15,300 nucleotides of DNA from Alphaproteobacteria bacterium. Lineage in GTDB: Bacteria > Pseudomonadota > Alphaproteobacteria > UBA828. Positions 7,119 to 13,750 of this stretch are shown in pieces. Made by a program: the position numbers and the translations under genes. The number at the start of each line of letters is the position of its first letter. Position 1 is the stretch's first letter. Where the stretch lies: NCBI GenBank assembly GCA_029937205.1, contig JAPYQV010000020.1, forward strand, positions 1 to 15,300, written 5' to 3'. The notes beneath the pieces were generated by a model. That model had not been told where the DNA came from and made no database searches. It worked only from the letters and a program-made list of their open reading frames with translations.

Positions 7119-7147
7119 TTGCCGGCGGCTCGGGGAACCGCTATAAA
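7119..7147 (+). promoter_or_regulatory. Likely promoter of the msrA operon
   Basis: TTGCCG (7119-7124) and TATAAA (7142-7147) are separated by 17 bases and match the -35 and -10 consensus at four and five of six positions. The start codon of msrA is 27 bases after the -10 element. The -10 is part of GCTATAAATCGG (7140-7151), found again before the DUF309 gene. A small inverted repeat AGCCGC/GCGGCT (7112-7130) overlaps the -35 region. Confidence 0.5.
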
Positions 7148-7174
7148 TCGGACAGGGAATAAAGGAGAGATGCC

Positions 7175-7639
7175 ATGAGTGAAAAAGCAACGTTCGGCGC
7201 CGGGTGTTTTTGGAAGCCCGAGCATGTCTTCCGTCAGGTCGACGGCGTGATCTCAACATCGGTCGGCTACATGGGCGGCGATACCACCAATCCGAGTTAC
7301 GAGCAGGTCTGCACCGGACGCACCGGGCATGCCGAAGTGGTACAGGTCGAGTACGACCCCGAGCGCATCAGTTACGAAGAATTGCTCGACATATTCTGGC
7401 AGAGTCATGATCCGACGCAGCTCAATCGCCAGGGACCGGATGTCGGCACCCAGTACCGCTCGGCGGTGTTCGCGCATGGTCCGGCGCAGGAGGCAGCCGC
7501 AACAGCGTCGCGCGCCAAGCTCGAAAACAGCGCCAAAGTGGCGACGGAAGTGGTTCAGGCGGGCGACTATTGGACGGCCGAGGATTACCACCAGCAATAT
7601 TTCGAGAAGAGCCAACGCCACCGCTTCGGCGCCAGGTAA
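7175..7639 (+). CDS. msrA: Peptide-methionine (S)-S-oxide reductase MsrA (154 aa)
   Basis: MsrA reduces the S epimer of methionine sulfoxide in oxidised proteins, using thioredoxin. The active site is near the N-terminus: FGAGCFWKPEHVF with catalytic Cys11. Other family marks are STSVGYMGG, the segment CTGRTGHAEVVQVEYDP (46-62), FWQSHDPTQLNRQGPDVGTQYRS, and the C-terminal EDYHQQYFEK. Only Cys11 and Cys46 are present; the resolving cysteines near the C-terminus seen in E. coli are absent, as in many short bacterial MsrA proteins. GGAG at 7164-7167 lies seven bases before the ATG. An overlapping ATG at 7170 is in another frame. It is probably the first gene of an operon: the next gene begins seven bases after its stop. 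Confidence 0.95.
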   Translation: MSEKATFGAGCFWKPEHVFRQVDGVISTSVGYMGGDTTNPSYEQVCTGRTGHAEVVQVEYDPERISYEELLDIFWQSHDPTQLNRQGPDVGTQYRSAVFAHGPAQEAAATASRAKLENSAKVATEVVQAGDYWTAEDYHQQYFEKSQRHRFGAR

Positions 7640-7646
7640 GCCCGCC

Positions 7647-8480
7647 ATGGATACATCGCTCTCCGGCAAGCGGGCGCTGGTCACCGGTGCCGGCAACGGC
7701 ATCGGACGCGATATTGCCGAGGCCCTGGCGCGCGAGGGCGCCACGGTTGCCGTGCATGGACGCAGCCTGGAACGCGTCTCAGCCACCCTTGAGGCGATCC
7801 AAGAAGCAGGCGGCACCGCCTTTCCGGCGCTCGCCGATTTAGCCGATGAGAATGCCATTGCGGCCATGTGCAGCGAGGCCTGCGGCAATCTCGGCGGCCT
7901 CGATATTCTCGTCAACAATGCCGGCATCTGCACTCTCGAGGACACGCCGGATATGGCGCCGGAAACCTGGAAGGCGATGCTGTCGATCAATCTGACGGCG
8001 CCCTTTCTGATTACCCGCGCGGTCTTTCCGGCGCTGATCAAATCCGGTGCCGAAGCGTCGGTGATTTTTGTGTCCTCGATCGCGGCGGGGGCGCACAGCG
8101 CCGGCTGGGGCGCCTATGCGGCATCGAAAAACGGACTCAATGCATTCATGCACTGCCTTGCCGATGAGCTCGGTGGCCATGGCGTACGGGTCAACAGCAT
8201 CGCGCCGGGCTGGGTTGAAACCAAGATGGCGCGGGATGCGCACAAGGGCATGGCCGAAGCCGCCGGCGCGCCCTATGAGGCGCTCTACAATGACAGCATG
8301 CGCGGCAATATGCTCGGCGCCCTGCTGACGCCGGATTCGATTTCCGACATGGCGGTTTTTCTCGCCAGCGAACGCGGCCGTTTCATCACCGCGCAAACCC
8401 TGACCGTTTGCGGCGGCTGCGTTCCCGGTAGCCGCGGAAGTGAATCTTCCGCCGAGCGCGCCGACGCCCTCGCCAAGTAA
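7647..8480 (+). CDS. Short-chain dehydrogenase/reductase (277 aa)
   Basis: This is a classical SDR oxidoreductase that uses NAD(P)H. The cofactor motif TGAGNGIG (residues 14-20 region), NNAG (90-93), and the catalytic tetrad Asn115 (INLTAPF), Ser144 (FVSSIAAG), Tyr157 and Lys161 (YAASK) are all present. Arg39 after the second strand (VHGRS) favours NADP. The C-terminal region (FITAQTLTVCGGCVPG) is the usual last strand, followed by a charged tail of about 15 residues. The start at 7647 is seven bases after the msrA stop; the reading frame is open further upstream inside msrA, but that part does not resemble an SDR. The substrate cannot be deduced. Its place between msrA and a hydrolase, all on one strand with gaps of 7 and 22 bases, points to one operon. 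Confidence 0.92.
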   Translation: MDTSLSGKRALVTGAGNGIGRDIAEALAREGATVAVHGRSLERVSATLEAIQEAGGTAFPALADLADENAIAAMCSEACGNLGGLDILVNNAGICTLEDTPDMAPETWKAMLSINLTAPFLITRAVFPALIKSGAEASVIFVSSIAAGAHSAGWGAYAASKNGLNAFMHCLADELGGHGVRVNSIAPGWVETKMARDAHKGMAEAAGAPYEALYNDSMRGNMLGALLTPDSISDMAVFLASERGRFITAQTLTVCGGCVPGSRGSESSAERADALAK

Positions 8481-8502
8481 GTAGCGCCGAAGGAGGATTT
8501 GT

Positions 8503-9351
8503 ATGGCCCTATCGGTTGCCCATAAATCCGTCACGATATCCGGCGGCATCAAGCTTAAGTATCAGGAGGCCGGCGATGGCAAGCCGCTGGCGATGCTGCA
8601 CGGCTGGTCGCAAAGCGCCGCCGAATTCAAATACCAGATCAGCGCCCTGGCCGAGAACCGGCGCGTCATCGCCCTCGACCAACGTGGTCACGGCCTGTCG
8701 GACAAACCCGAGAGCGGCTACCGCATCGCCCGACTGGCGGCTGACTTACGTGAGGTATTGATCGCGCTCGATCTCCATGATGTCGACCTGTTGGGCCATT
8801 CCATGGGCTGTTCGGTGAGCTGGTGTTATCTCGACCTGTTCGGATCGGAGCGCCCGTCTCGCTTGATTTTGGTCGACGAGGCGGCGCTGGTCACCGGCAT
8901 GCCCGGTTGGCCCGAGGCCGAGCACGAGGCGCTCGGCTGTTTGTTTGCCGATCCCGCCGCCCTGGCGGAATTTCAGCGCGGTGTGCTTGCGGCAACGGAC
9001 GGTGAGGCGACCGCCGATTTGCTCGCCGGCATGTTTACCGAGCGCGTGACACGCGAAGACATGCTCTGGATCGCGCATGAAAATCTCAACCTGCCGCGCC
9101 GTCACGCGGCGGACCTCCTCTACCATCACTGCATGATCGATTGGCGTGATATAATCGCCACCATCCGCCTGCCGACACTGGTGGTCGGCGGCGACGCCAG
9201 TATATTTCCGGCCCATACGCAGCACTGGCTGGCCGAACAAATCCGCGGCGCCGAATGCGTCATTTTCGACGCCGAAGAAGGCGGTTCGCACTTCATGTTT
9301 TTTGAGAACCCGAAAAAATTCAACGCTGTGGTCGAAGACTTTCTCGGCTAA
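8503..9351 (+). CDS. Alpha/beta-fold hydrolase (282 aa)
   Basis: The protein has the alpha/beta-hydrolase core: oxyanion-hole motif HGW (33-35), DQRGHG (59-64), the nucleophile elbow GHSMG with Ser100, the acid Asp231 in LVVGGDAS, and catalytic His263 in GGSHFMFFENP. The triad is complete, so an active esterase, lactonase or related hydrolase is expected; the substrate is not clear. There is no signal peptide. A perfect AGGAGG (8491-8496) lies six bases before the ATG, the strongest ribosome binding site in this operon, suggesting the last gene is made in quantity. It starts 22 bases after the dehydrogenase. A perfect hairpin follows at 9384-9406. Confidence 0.93.
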   Translation: MALSVAHKSVTISGGIKLKYQEAGDGKPLAMLHGWSQSAAEFKYQISALAENRRVIALDQRGHGLSDKPESGYRIARLAADLREVLIALDLHDVDLLGHSMGCSVSWCYLDLFGSERPSRLILVDEAALVTGMPGWPEAEHEALGCLFADPAALAEFQRGVLAATDGEATADLLAGMFTERVTREDMLWIAHENLNLPRRHAADLLYHHCMIDWRDIIATIRLPTLVVGGDASIFPAHTQHWLAEQIRGAECVIFDAEEGGSHFMFFENPKKFNAVVEDFLG

Positions 9352-9383
9352 ACAAATAATTTTCCTCGTCGATAATGCACCCA

Positions 9384-9406
9384 CCGGAATGCTTCATGCA
9401 TTCCGG
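9384..9406. terminator. Perfect 9-bp stem-loop between convergent genes
   Basis: CCGGAATGC (9384-9392) and GCATTCCGG (9398-9406) pair perfectly around a five-base loop TTCAT. It is placed 33 bases after the hydrolase stop, in the gap between convergent genes, so it may end transcription from one or both sides. No U-run follows on either strand, so an intrinsic terminator is not proven. Confidence 0.45.
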
Positions 9407-9415
9407 CAAGCGCGA

Positions 9416-9454
9416 CCGCGCGCCCGAGTTAATACGAGGTAGCCAAGCGCGCGG
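9416..9454. repeat. Second inverted repeat in the convergent gap
   Basis: CCGCGCGC (9416-9423) and GCGCGCGG (9447-9454) are perfectly complementary across 23 bases. The stem is all G and C. With the hairpin just upstream it makes this 136-base gap rich in structure; it lies 33 bases beyond the DUF971 stop and could act as that operon's 3' structure. Confidence 0.35.
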
Positions 9455-9487
9455 ATGCGTGCGCCCGGCGTTTGAGGGGCCTGAAAA

Positions 9488-9859
9488 CTAAGGCTCCCGG
9501 CTCAGGCCTTTTTCTTCCAGCGCGCGCAAATAGTCCGCCCAGATTTCCTTCTGCCCTTCGCCGAGATAACGCAGATAGGTCCAGGAATAGATGCCGGTGT
9601 CGTGCAGATCGTCGAAGCGGATTTTGACGGCGTAATTGCCGACCGGCTCAACTTCCATGATGCCGACCGCACGCCGGCCAGGGACGATGGTTTTGCCCTC
9701 GCCGTGCCCCATGACTTCGGCCGACGGGCTTTCGACGCGCAGGAATTCGACCGGTAAATGATAGCATTCGCCATCGTCGAAATCGACTTCGAGCGCTTTT
9801 TCGGCGCTCTTGTAGCGAATTTCCGTCGGCCAATGGACCGTCTCGTGTGGGGAAGCCAT
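9488..9859 (-). CDS. DUF971 domain protein (123 aa)
   Basis: The protein is one DUF971 domain, the same fold as the N-terminal part of gamma-butyrobetaine hydroxylase. Marks are PTEIRYKSAEKALEVDFDDG near the start, LPVEFLRVESPSAEV, and the C-terminal VGNYAVKIRFDDLHDTGIYSWTYL (the usual form is FDDGH.SGIYSW; here the Gly is Leu). DUF971 proteins occur with iron-sulfur cluster or carnitine genes in other genomes, but the function here is unknown. ATG at 9859 is chosen because the domain starts about ten residues later; an earlier ATG at 9922 would add 21 residues without family match and run into the upstream gene. It is the last gene of a four-gene operon, ten bases after the Trm112-like gene. 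Confidence 0.88.
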   Translation of the reverse strand: MASPHETVHWPTEIRYKSAEKALEVDFDDGECYHLPVEFLRVESPSAEVMGHGEGKTIVPGRRAVGIMEVEPVGNYAVKIRFDDLHDTGIYSWTYLRYLGEGQKEIWADYLRALEEKGLSREP

Positions 9860-9869
9860 GGCGCCGGGC

Positions 9870-10061
9870 CTAATCCGAATCGAGCTGCCGGGCTTCGTCC
9901 GGCAACATGATCGGAATACCATCGCGGATGGGATAGGCGAGTTTGGCGGTATCGCTGATCAGTTCCTGAGCATCCGCATCGTAGCGCAGCGGCGCCTTGC
10001 TGACCGGGCAGACCAGAATCTCCAAGAGCTTGGGATCGACCCCGGCGTTTGTATCGCTCAT
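9870..10061 (-). CDS. Trm112-like (UPF0434/YcaR family) small protein (63 aa)
   Basis: This is a short single-domain protein of the bacterial Trm112 family: [48 protein letters not shown] covers nearly the whole length. In eukaryotes and archaea Trm112 activates several methyltransferases; the bacterial form has one Cys here (Cys18) rather than a full zinc site, and its partner is not settled. AAGGAG lies eight bases before the ATG at 10061. A 14-base tandem repeat containing a second copy of that site is just upstream (10071-10098). It sits 46 bases after the LON gene and ten before DUF971. Confidence 0.92.
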   Translation of the reverse strand: MSDTNAGVDPKLLEILVCPVSKAPLRYDADAQELISDTAKLAYPIRDGIPIMLPDEARQLDSD

Positions 10062-10070
10062 GTCCTCATC

Positions 10071-10098
10071 TCCTTAGGTGCCTGTCCTTAGGTGCTTG
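10071..10098. repeat. Tandem 14-bp duplication carrying the ribosome binding site of the Trm112-like gene
   Basis: TCCTTAGGTGCCTG (10071-10084) is followed directly by TCCTTAGGTGCTTG (10085-10098), 13 of 14 bases identical. On the minus strand each unit contains CACCTAAGGA, so the AAGGA element is present twice. Only the copy nearer the gene is at a working distance from the ATG at 10061. Confidence 0.6.
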
Positions 10099-10107
10099 CG
10101 ATTAAAT

Positions 10108-10779
10108 CTATTGCGGGGCATCAGAGCCGTCCATGCCGTCGCGCTCATGGGCCGCCATTTCCAACAGCGCCTGGAACATGGCGCTGCGTTCCTTCGTCTC
10201 GCGGCATTCCAATAGCGCCTGCTTTTCGCTCGGCCCGAACGGGCAGGCCATAGCCAGGCTGGTCATGAGATCTTCGTTGCACAGCTCGTCGATGGCGGAC
10301 CAATCGGCGCTCATGCCGCGCGCAGTAAAAAAATTTCTGAGCGCGGCGATCAAATTGTCGCGGTTGAGCGTCATAGCGTTGTCACGGATGAGATCGCATT
10401 CATAGGATTGATAACCCGCCCGGACGCGGCGATAGGAGACCTCATCGCGCGGCAGTTCCTGCACCACGTCGAAGCGGCACAGACCGCTCAGCGTAATCAG
10501 AATCCGGTTATCCTCGGTCTCTTCATATTCGGTGATCTCGCCGGCGCAGCCGGTGTCGTAGGTTTTCGGCTCGAAGGCACGGCAATAGGGATCGCTCGGT
10601 TGGATCATGCCGATGATGCGGTTCGTCGACATGGCATCCTCGGTCATCTCAAGATAACGCGGCTCGAATATGTTCAGCGGCAGACGCCCGCCCGGCAGCA
10701 ACAGCACGCCGGTGAGGGGAAAAATAGGAATGGTTGCGGGCAATTCCCCCGTCGTCCATTGATTTAATTCCTGCCCCAT
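10108..10779 (-). CDS. LON substrate-binding domain protein (223 aa), no protease domain
   Basis: The protein matches the N-terminal substrate-binding domain of Lon protease and nothing else: TIPIFPLTGVLLLPGGRLPLNIFEPRYLEMTEDAM (residues 16-50), IGMIQP, GCAGEITEYEETEDNRILITLSGLCRFDV, then a helical part ending in PFGPSEKQALLE and ETKERSAMFQALLEM. There is no AAA+ or protease domain. Such stand-alone LON proteins often lie beside a thioredoxin gene in alphaproteobacteria, as here: cnoX ends 23 bases upstream. A role in protein quality control with CnoX is inferred from this. No strong ribosome binding site is seen, so coupling with cnoX is possible. Confidence 0.92.
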   Translation of the reverse strand: MGQELNQWTTGELPATIPIFPLTGVLLLPGGRLPLNIFEPRYLEMTEDAMSTNRIIGMIQPSDPYCRAFEPKTYDTGCAGEITEYEETEDNRILITLSGLCRFDVVQELPRDEVSYRRVRAGYQSYECDLIRDNAMTLNRDNLIAALRNFFTARGMSADWSAIDELCNEDLMTSLAMACPFGPSEKQALLECRETKERSAMFQALLEMAAHERDGMDGSDAPQ

Positions 10780-10802
10780 CTGGTCGCTCGTCTCGCCGCC
10801 GG

Positions 10803-11705
10803 CTAAGCGAACAGAATGGCCGACAGTTTGCGCCTGCCGCCGGCTGAGAGTTCGTGGGTCGGGCCGAGCGCCTCAAATATCTGCAGCAACATTTGGCGCG
10901 CCGCTTCCTCATTCCAGGTCCGCTCGCGGCGCACGAGCTCCAACAATTCGTCGATCGCCTCTTCGTTGCGCTGGGCGGCGTAGTGCGCCGTGGCGAGATC
11001 GTAGCGCGCCTGGTGGTCGTTCTCATCGGCCGCGAGACGGGCGCGCAACTCGGCTTCATCGCCGGATTCCTCGGAGCGCTCGGCCAGTTCCAGCGCCGCG
11101 CGGGCGCCCTCGATATCGGCATGCTTGGCAATCGTTTCGTCAACCGCATCGAGAATTTCACGCGCGCCGGGTGCATCGCCGAGACCGATCATACAGCGCG
11201 CCATGCCGGCGATGGCGCCGGTCTCGTCCGGTGCGTGCTTCAGCACCTGCGAATAGATGTTGGCGGCGCTGTTGAAATCGTCCGCTTCCAAAGCCTGGGC
11301 GGCTTGCTCCATGGCCTGCTCCACCGGCGTCGGGCCGATCGGCCCGGTGAGACGCTCGACGAAGCTCTTAATCTGGCTTTCCGATTGCGCGCCGACAAAG
11401 CCGTCCACCGGCTGGCCGTTCTTGAAGGCGAACACCGCCGGGATCGACTGGATGCGCATCTGCATGGCGATCTCCTGGTTCTGGTCGATATCGACCTTAA
11501 CCAGCTTGACCTTGCCCTGGGCCGCATTCACCACTTTTTCGAGAAGCGGCCCGAAGGTCTTGCAGGGCTCGCACCAGGGTGCCCAAAAATCGACAATGAC
11601 GGGCGATTCCATCGACGCATCGACCACATCGGCGACGAAGCTCTCCGTGGTGCTGTCGACGATGGCGCCGGCTGCGCCGATATTCTGCCCGATTAACTCA
11701 TCCAT
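10803..11705 (-). CDS. cnoX: CnoX/YbbN-type thioredoxin with TPR region (300 aa)
   Basis: CnoX (YbbN) proteins are chaperedoxins: a thioredoxin domain joined to tetratricopeptide repeats, which protect unfolded proteins from oxidation and pass them to chaperones. Residues 20-120 are the thioredoxin domain with VDFWAPWCEPCK (Cys45, Cys48) and the cis-proline at 89 (QSIPAVFAFKNG). Residues 125-300 are helical repeats rich in Ala and Glu. Both cysteines are present, unlike E. coli CnoX, where the motif is incomplete, so redox activity is likely. GGAG lies five bases before the ATG. It heads the operon cnoX - LON - Trm112-like - DUF971. Confidence 0.92.
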   Translation of the reverse strand: MDELIGQNIGAAGAIVDSTTESFVADVVDASMESPVIVDFWAPWCEPCKTFGPLLEKVVNAAQGKVKLVKVDIDQNQEIAMQMRIQSIPAVFAFKNGQPVDGFVGAQSESQIKSFVERLTGPIGPTPVEQAMEQAAQALEADDFNSAANIYSQVLKHAPDETGAIAGMARCMIGLGDAPGAREILDAVDETIAKHADIEGARAALELAERSEESGDEAELRARLAADENDHQARYDLATAHYAAQRNEEAIDELLELVRRERTWNEEAARQMLLQIFEALGPTHELSAGGRRKLSAILFA

Positions 11706-11735
11706 GCCTGCTCCAATTTCAATCGGCTAGCCGTT

Positions 11736-11762
11736 GTTAGCGCGAATTTTGCGCTGATGCAA
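11736..11762 (-). promoter_or_regulatory. Possible cnoX operon promoter
   Basis: On the minus strand TTGCATC (from 11762) and GCTAACAAC (from 11741) are 14 bases apart. This resembles the Caulobacter housekeeping promoter consensus TTGaCGS-N10-14-GCTANAWC. A palindrome CGGCTAGCCG (11724-11733) follows, and an AGCGC/GCGCT stem (11739-11755) overlaps. The match is inexact. Confidence 0.35.
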
Positions 11763-12275
11763 TTACGCCGAACCAGCGTCTGGTGGGGGAATGTTGAGGT
11801 CGCGCGCGCTGTGGCCGCAGGCGCTGATAAAGCGGCGCAGATCGGCCGGGGTAATCGCCGTCGTCGCATCGTTGCGCAAGGGGTGATAATTGAGCAAATC
11901 CGCCGCCATCATCTCGGCGTCAAGGATGACTTGCACGCGCTGTTCGGTGTCGTTGATCAGGCCGAACGGCGTCACCGCGCCAGGGATGACGCCGAGTACC
12001 TCCATCAGCAACTCGGCCTTGCCGAACGAGAGCCGCGCCGCGCCGATGGCTTTTTGCAGCGTCTTGATATCGACCTTGCGGTCATCCAATGTGACGACCA
12101 GCCAAAGCTGGCCTTTCTTGTCCTTGAAGAAAAGATTCTTGCAATGCGCGCCGGGTAAATGGCCGCAATGGCGCTGCGCCTCCTCGACGGTAAAAACCGC
12201 CGCATGCTCGTGGGTTTGATGGGCGATGCCGAGTTCCTGCAATCGCCGCAACAAATCGTCGTTTTCTAACGCCAT
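11763..12275 (-). CDS. YbaK/ProX-family prolyl-tRNA editing deacylase (170 aa)
   Basis: YbaK/ProX proteins are free-standing relatives of the editing domain of prolyl-tRNA synthetase; they hydrolyse mischarged tRNA such as Ala-tRNA(Pro). The family marks are the opening HQTHEHAAVFTVEEAQ, the key lysine Lys46 in AHCKNLFFKDKKG, LSFGKAELL, and the loop GVIPGAVTPFGLIND (95-109). This pattern is closer to the ProXp-ala/PrdX group than to E. coli YbaK. Two ATGs are possible; 12275 is chosen because GGAA lies six bases upstream and relatives begin at this point. Starting at 12287 would add four residues. It is followed on the same strand by cnoX, 57 bases later, which appears to have its own promoter. 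Confidence 0.9.
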   Translation of the reverse strand: MALENDDLLRRLQELGIAHQTHEHAAVFTVEEAQRHCGHLPGAHCKNLFFKDKKGQLWLVVTLDDRKVDIKTLQKAIGAARLSFGKAELLMEVLGVIPGAVTPFGLINDTEQRVQVILDAEMMAADLLNYHPLRNDATTAITPADLRRFISACGHSARDLNIPPPDAGSA

Positions 12276-12342
12276 AGATCGTTCCATGTTGAACGGTTCA
12301 CAATATTACCCGCCATGATAACACCGAATTGCGATAGAGGGC

Positions 12343-12370
12343 TTGAATGCGCGGACGCATGACGTAATAT
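12343..12370 (+). promoter_or_regulatory. Likely promoter of the tRNA-Gly gene
   Basis: TTGAAT (12343-12348) and TAATAT (12365-12370) are 16 bases apart and match the -35 and -10 consensus well. The tRNA begins 27 bases after the -10. The next feature, TGCTAGC (12375-12381), is an alternative -10. Confidence 0.45.
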
Positions 12371-12396
12371 CCCCTGCTAGCCGAACAGGCTGGGAC

Positions 12397-12471
12397 GCGG
12401 GCGTAGCTCAGGGGTAGAGCGCAACCTTGCCAAGGTTGAAGTCGTGAGTTCGAATCTCATCGCCCGCTCCA
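12397..12471 (+). tRNA. tRNA-Gly, anticodon GCC
   Basis: The 75-base sequence folds as a complete tRNA. The acceptor stem pairs GCGGGCG (12397-12403) with CGCCCGC (12461-12467), then T and an encoded CCA (12469-12471). The D arm is GCTC-AGGGGTA-GAGC, the anticodon arm is AACCT around TTGCCAA, giving anticodon GCC, and the T arm has GTGAG-TTCGAAT-CTCAT. GCC reads the glycine codons GGC and GGU, which are common in these genes. A promoter lies upstream and a terminator follows ten bases after. Confidence 0.97.
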
Positions 12472-12481
12472 TTTTTGTCCG

Positions 12482-12515
12482 GGGCTTTGCCGAATTGAGG
12501 CTGAGCCCTTTTTTT
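12482..12515 (+). terminator. Intrinsic terminator after tRNA-Gly
   Basis: GGGCT (12482-12486) pairs with AGCCC (12504-12508); GCC (12489-12491) with GGC (12499-12501) extends the stem past a small internal loop. Seven T residues follow directly (12509-12515). This is the clearest terminator in the window. Confidence 0.8.
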
Positions 12516-12600
12516 ACGGCGTAGCCATGGGCCGGGCCTAACCATTCTCTGTGCCGCGTGCTAGCATTTACACGGTGGCAATCGCGTAACGGAGCGGGAG

Positions 12601-13200
12601 ATGCGAGAGATCGTCAGCGGAATTTTGACCTGGTCGTGGTTTTCGGAACCGCACGGCTATGACTTTAATGGTCATCTTATTCTCGACGCGCACGGTAATA
12701 TTTGTGTTGATCCCGTCGAGCCGACGGAGAGCGACATCGACGCCATTGCCGGCGAAGGCGTTGCCCGGATTGTTTTGACCAATCGCAACCATTCGCGCGC
12801 CGCCAACCGGGTACGGACCCGAACGGGCGCGCAAACGGCGATCCACGGCGACGATGCCGACCATGCGCGAAGCCAGAATACGGAGATTGACGAAAATATC
12901 GCCGTCGGCGACCGGATTGGGCCGTTGGAGGTGGTGGCCGCGGCCGGAAAGTCACCCGGTGAAGTGGCGCTTTATTGGCGCGAGCGCGGAATCCTGATCG
13001 TCGGCGATGCGGTTATCGGCAACCCGGCGGGCCGTTGCGCAATGCTGCCGGAACGGGTCATGGATGATCCGGCCCGCCTGCGCCAGAGCGTGCGCGAATT
13101 ATTGGATCTCGATTTCGATACCCTTCTGGTCGGTGACGGCGTTGCCATACTCGCGGATGCTAAAGCCCGGCTGCAAGAGCTGGTCGAAACGTTTGCCTAA
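12601..13200 (+). CDS. Metallo-beta-lactamase-fold protein with lost metal ligands (199 aa)
   Basis: The order of strands and motifs is that of a small MBL-fold hydrolase: GHLILDAHGNICVDPVEP (an opening strand with Asp), then the metal-motif position, AGKSPGEVALYWRERGILIVGDAVIG (115-140) and LLVGDG (175-180). At the HxHxDH motif, however, it reads TNRNHSR (60-66), so the two His, the Asp and the last His are Asn61, Asn63, Ser65 and Arg66. The later ligand His in GHTPG is Lys117, and the final His is Asp179. Only the bridging Asp136 remains. A normal two-zinc site cannot form, so the protein may bind another ligand or have no hydrolase activity. GGAG lies six bases before the ATG; a GCTAGCAT element (12560-12567) may be its -10. 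It stands alone between the tRNA and a convergent gene. Confidence 0.82.
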   Translation: MREIVSGILTWSWFSEPHGYDFNGHLILDAHGNICVDPVEPTESDIDAIAGEGVARIVLTNRNHSRAANRVRTRTGAQTAIHGDDADHARSQNTEIDENIAVGDRIGPLEVVAAAGKSPGEVALYWRERGILIVGDAVIGNPAGRCAMLPERVMDDPARLRQSVRELLDLDFDTLLVGDGVAILADAKARLQELVETFA

Positions 13201-13237
13201 TCTGGCGTCGGTTCATTCCGGGACTTCCTGAAATGCT

Positions 13238-13705
13238 CTAGAAGATGCCGATATCGAGGCCGGCTGACATGGCGGCCCCGAGTTCGCGGCACTGCTCGGC
13301 GAAGGCGTCCTGCCACTCGCCCCGGCAGATCAGCGCCTCTTGCGCCGCGCGCCAACGCAGACCGGTCACAATTGTTTCCACCCCGCGCCGGGTTCCCGTG
13401 CCGTCCTGACCGGCACGCACGTAAAGGCAATAAGGCAGCCCCTCGGTCTTCTCCAGGCACGGGTAGTAACAGCGGTCGAAAAAATCTTTCAGGGCGCCGC
13501 TCATATAACCGAGATTTTCGGTTGTGCCGAGAATGATGGCGTTTGCCGCAAGGACATCTTCCGGCCCTGTGTCGAAGGGGCTGAGCGCCACGGTCGCGAC
13601 GTTCCCAGTCTCGTCCGATCGCGCGCCTGCGACAACGGCGTCGAACAGCTTCCGGGTATTGCGCGATGGCGCGTGCGCGACGATGAGAAGGCGTTTTTTG
13701 GGCAT
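13238..13705 (-). CDS. Flavodoxin-like / NAD(P)H-dependent FMN reductase-family protein (155 aa)
   Basis: The protein has a flavodoxin-like fold. The first strand and phosphate loop are LLIVAHAPSRNTRKLFDAV (6-24), where Ser and Thr residues bind the FMN phosphate. The second flavin-binding loop is AIILGTTENLGYMSGALKDFFDRCYYP (56-82). These are the positions expected in small flavodoxin-family reductases. Its electron partner is not known. It lies 45 bases after the DUF309 gene on the same strand and probably shares its transcript. The ATG at 13705 is the natural start, two residues before the first strand. Confidence 0.85.
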   Translation of the reverse strand: MPKKRLLIVAHAPSRNTRKLFDAVVAGARSDETGNVATVALSPFDTGPEDVLAANAIILGTTENLGYMSGALKDFFDRCYYPCLEKTEGLPYCLYVRAGQDGTGTRRGVETIVTGLRWRAAQEALICRGEWQDAFAEQCRELGAAMSAGLDIGIF

Positions 13706-13750
13706 GCTGCCGATGAGTGTCGTGCAGAGAGCGCCCGTGTTTCAAGCCCC

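Noticed and set aside
7329..7646. Fusion of msrA region with the dehydrogenase in one long frame
   Set aside because: The upstream part is msrA read in another frame; the dehydrogenase begins at 7647 with a proper first strand.
9860..9922. Start of the DUF971 gene at 9922
   Set aside because: The added 21 residues overlap the Trm112-like gene and have no match to the family; ATG at 9859 fits the domain start.
12397..12560. Integration site (att) at the tRNA-Gly 3' end
   Set aside because: No integrase and no repeat of the tRNA 3' end was seen in the window; the downstream sequence is a normal terminator.
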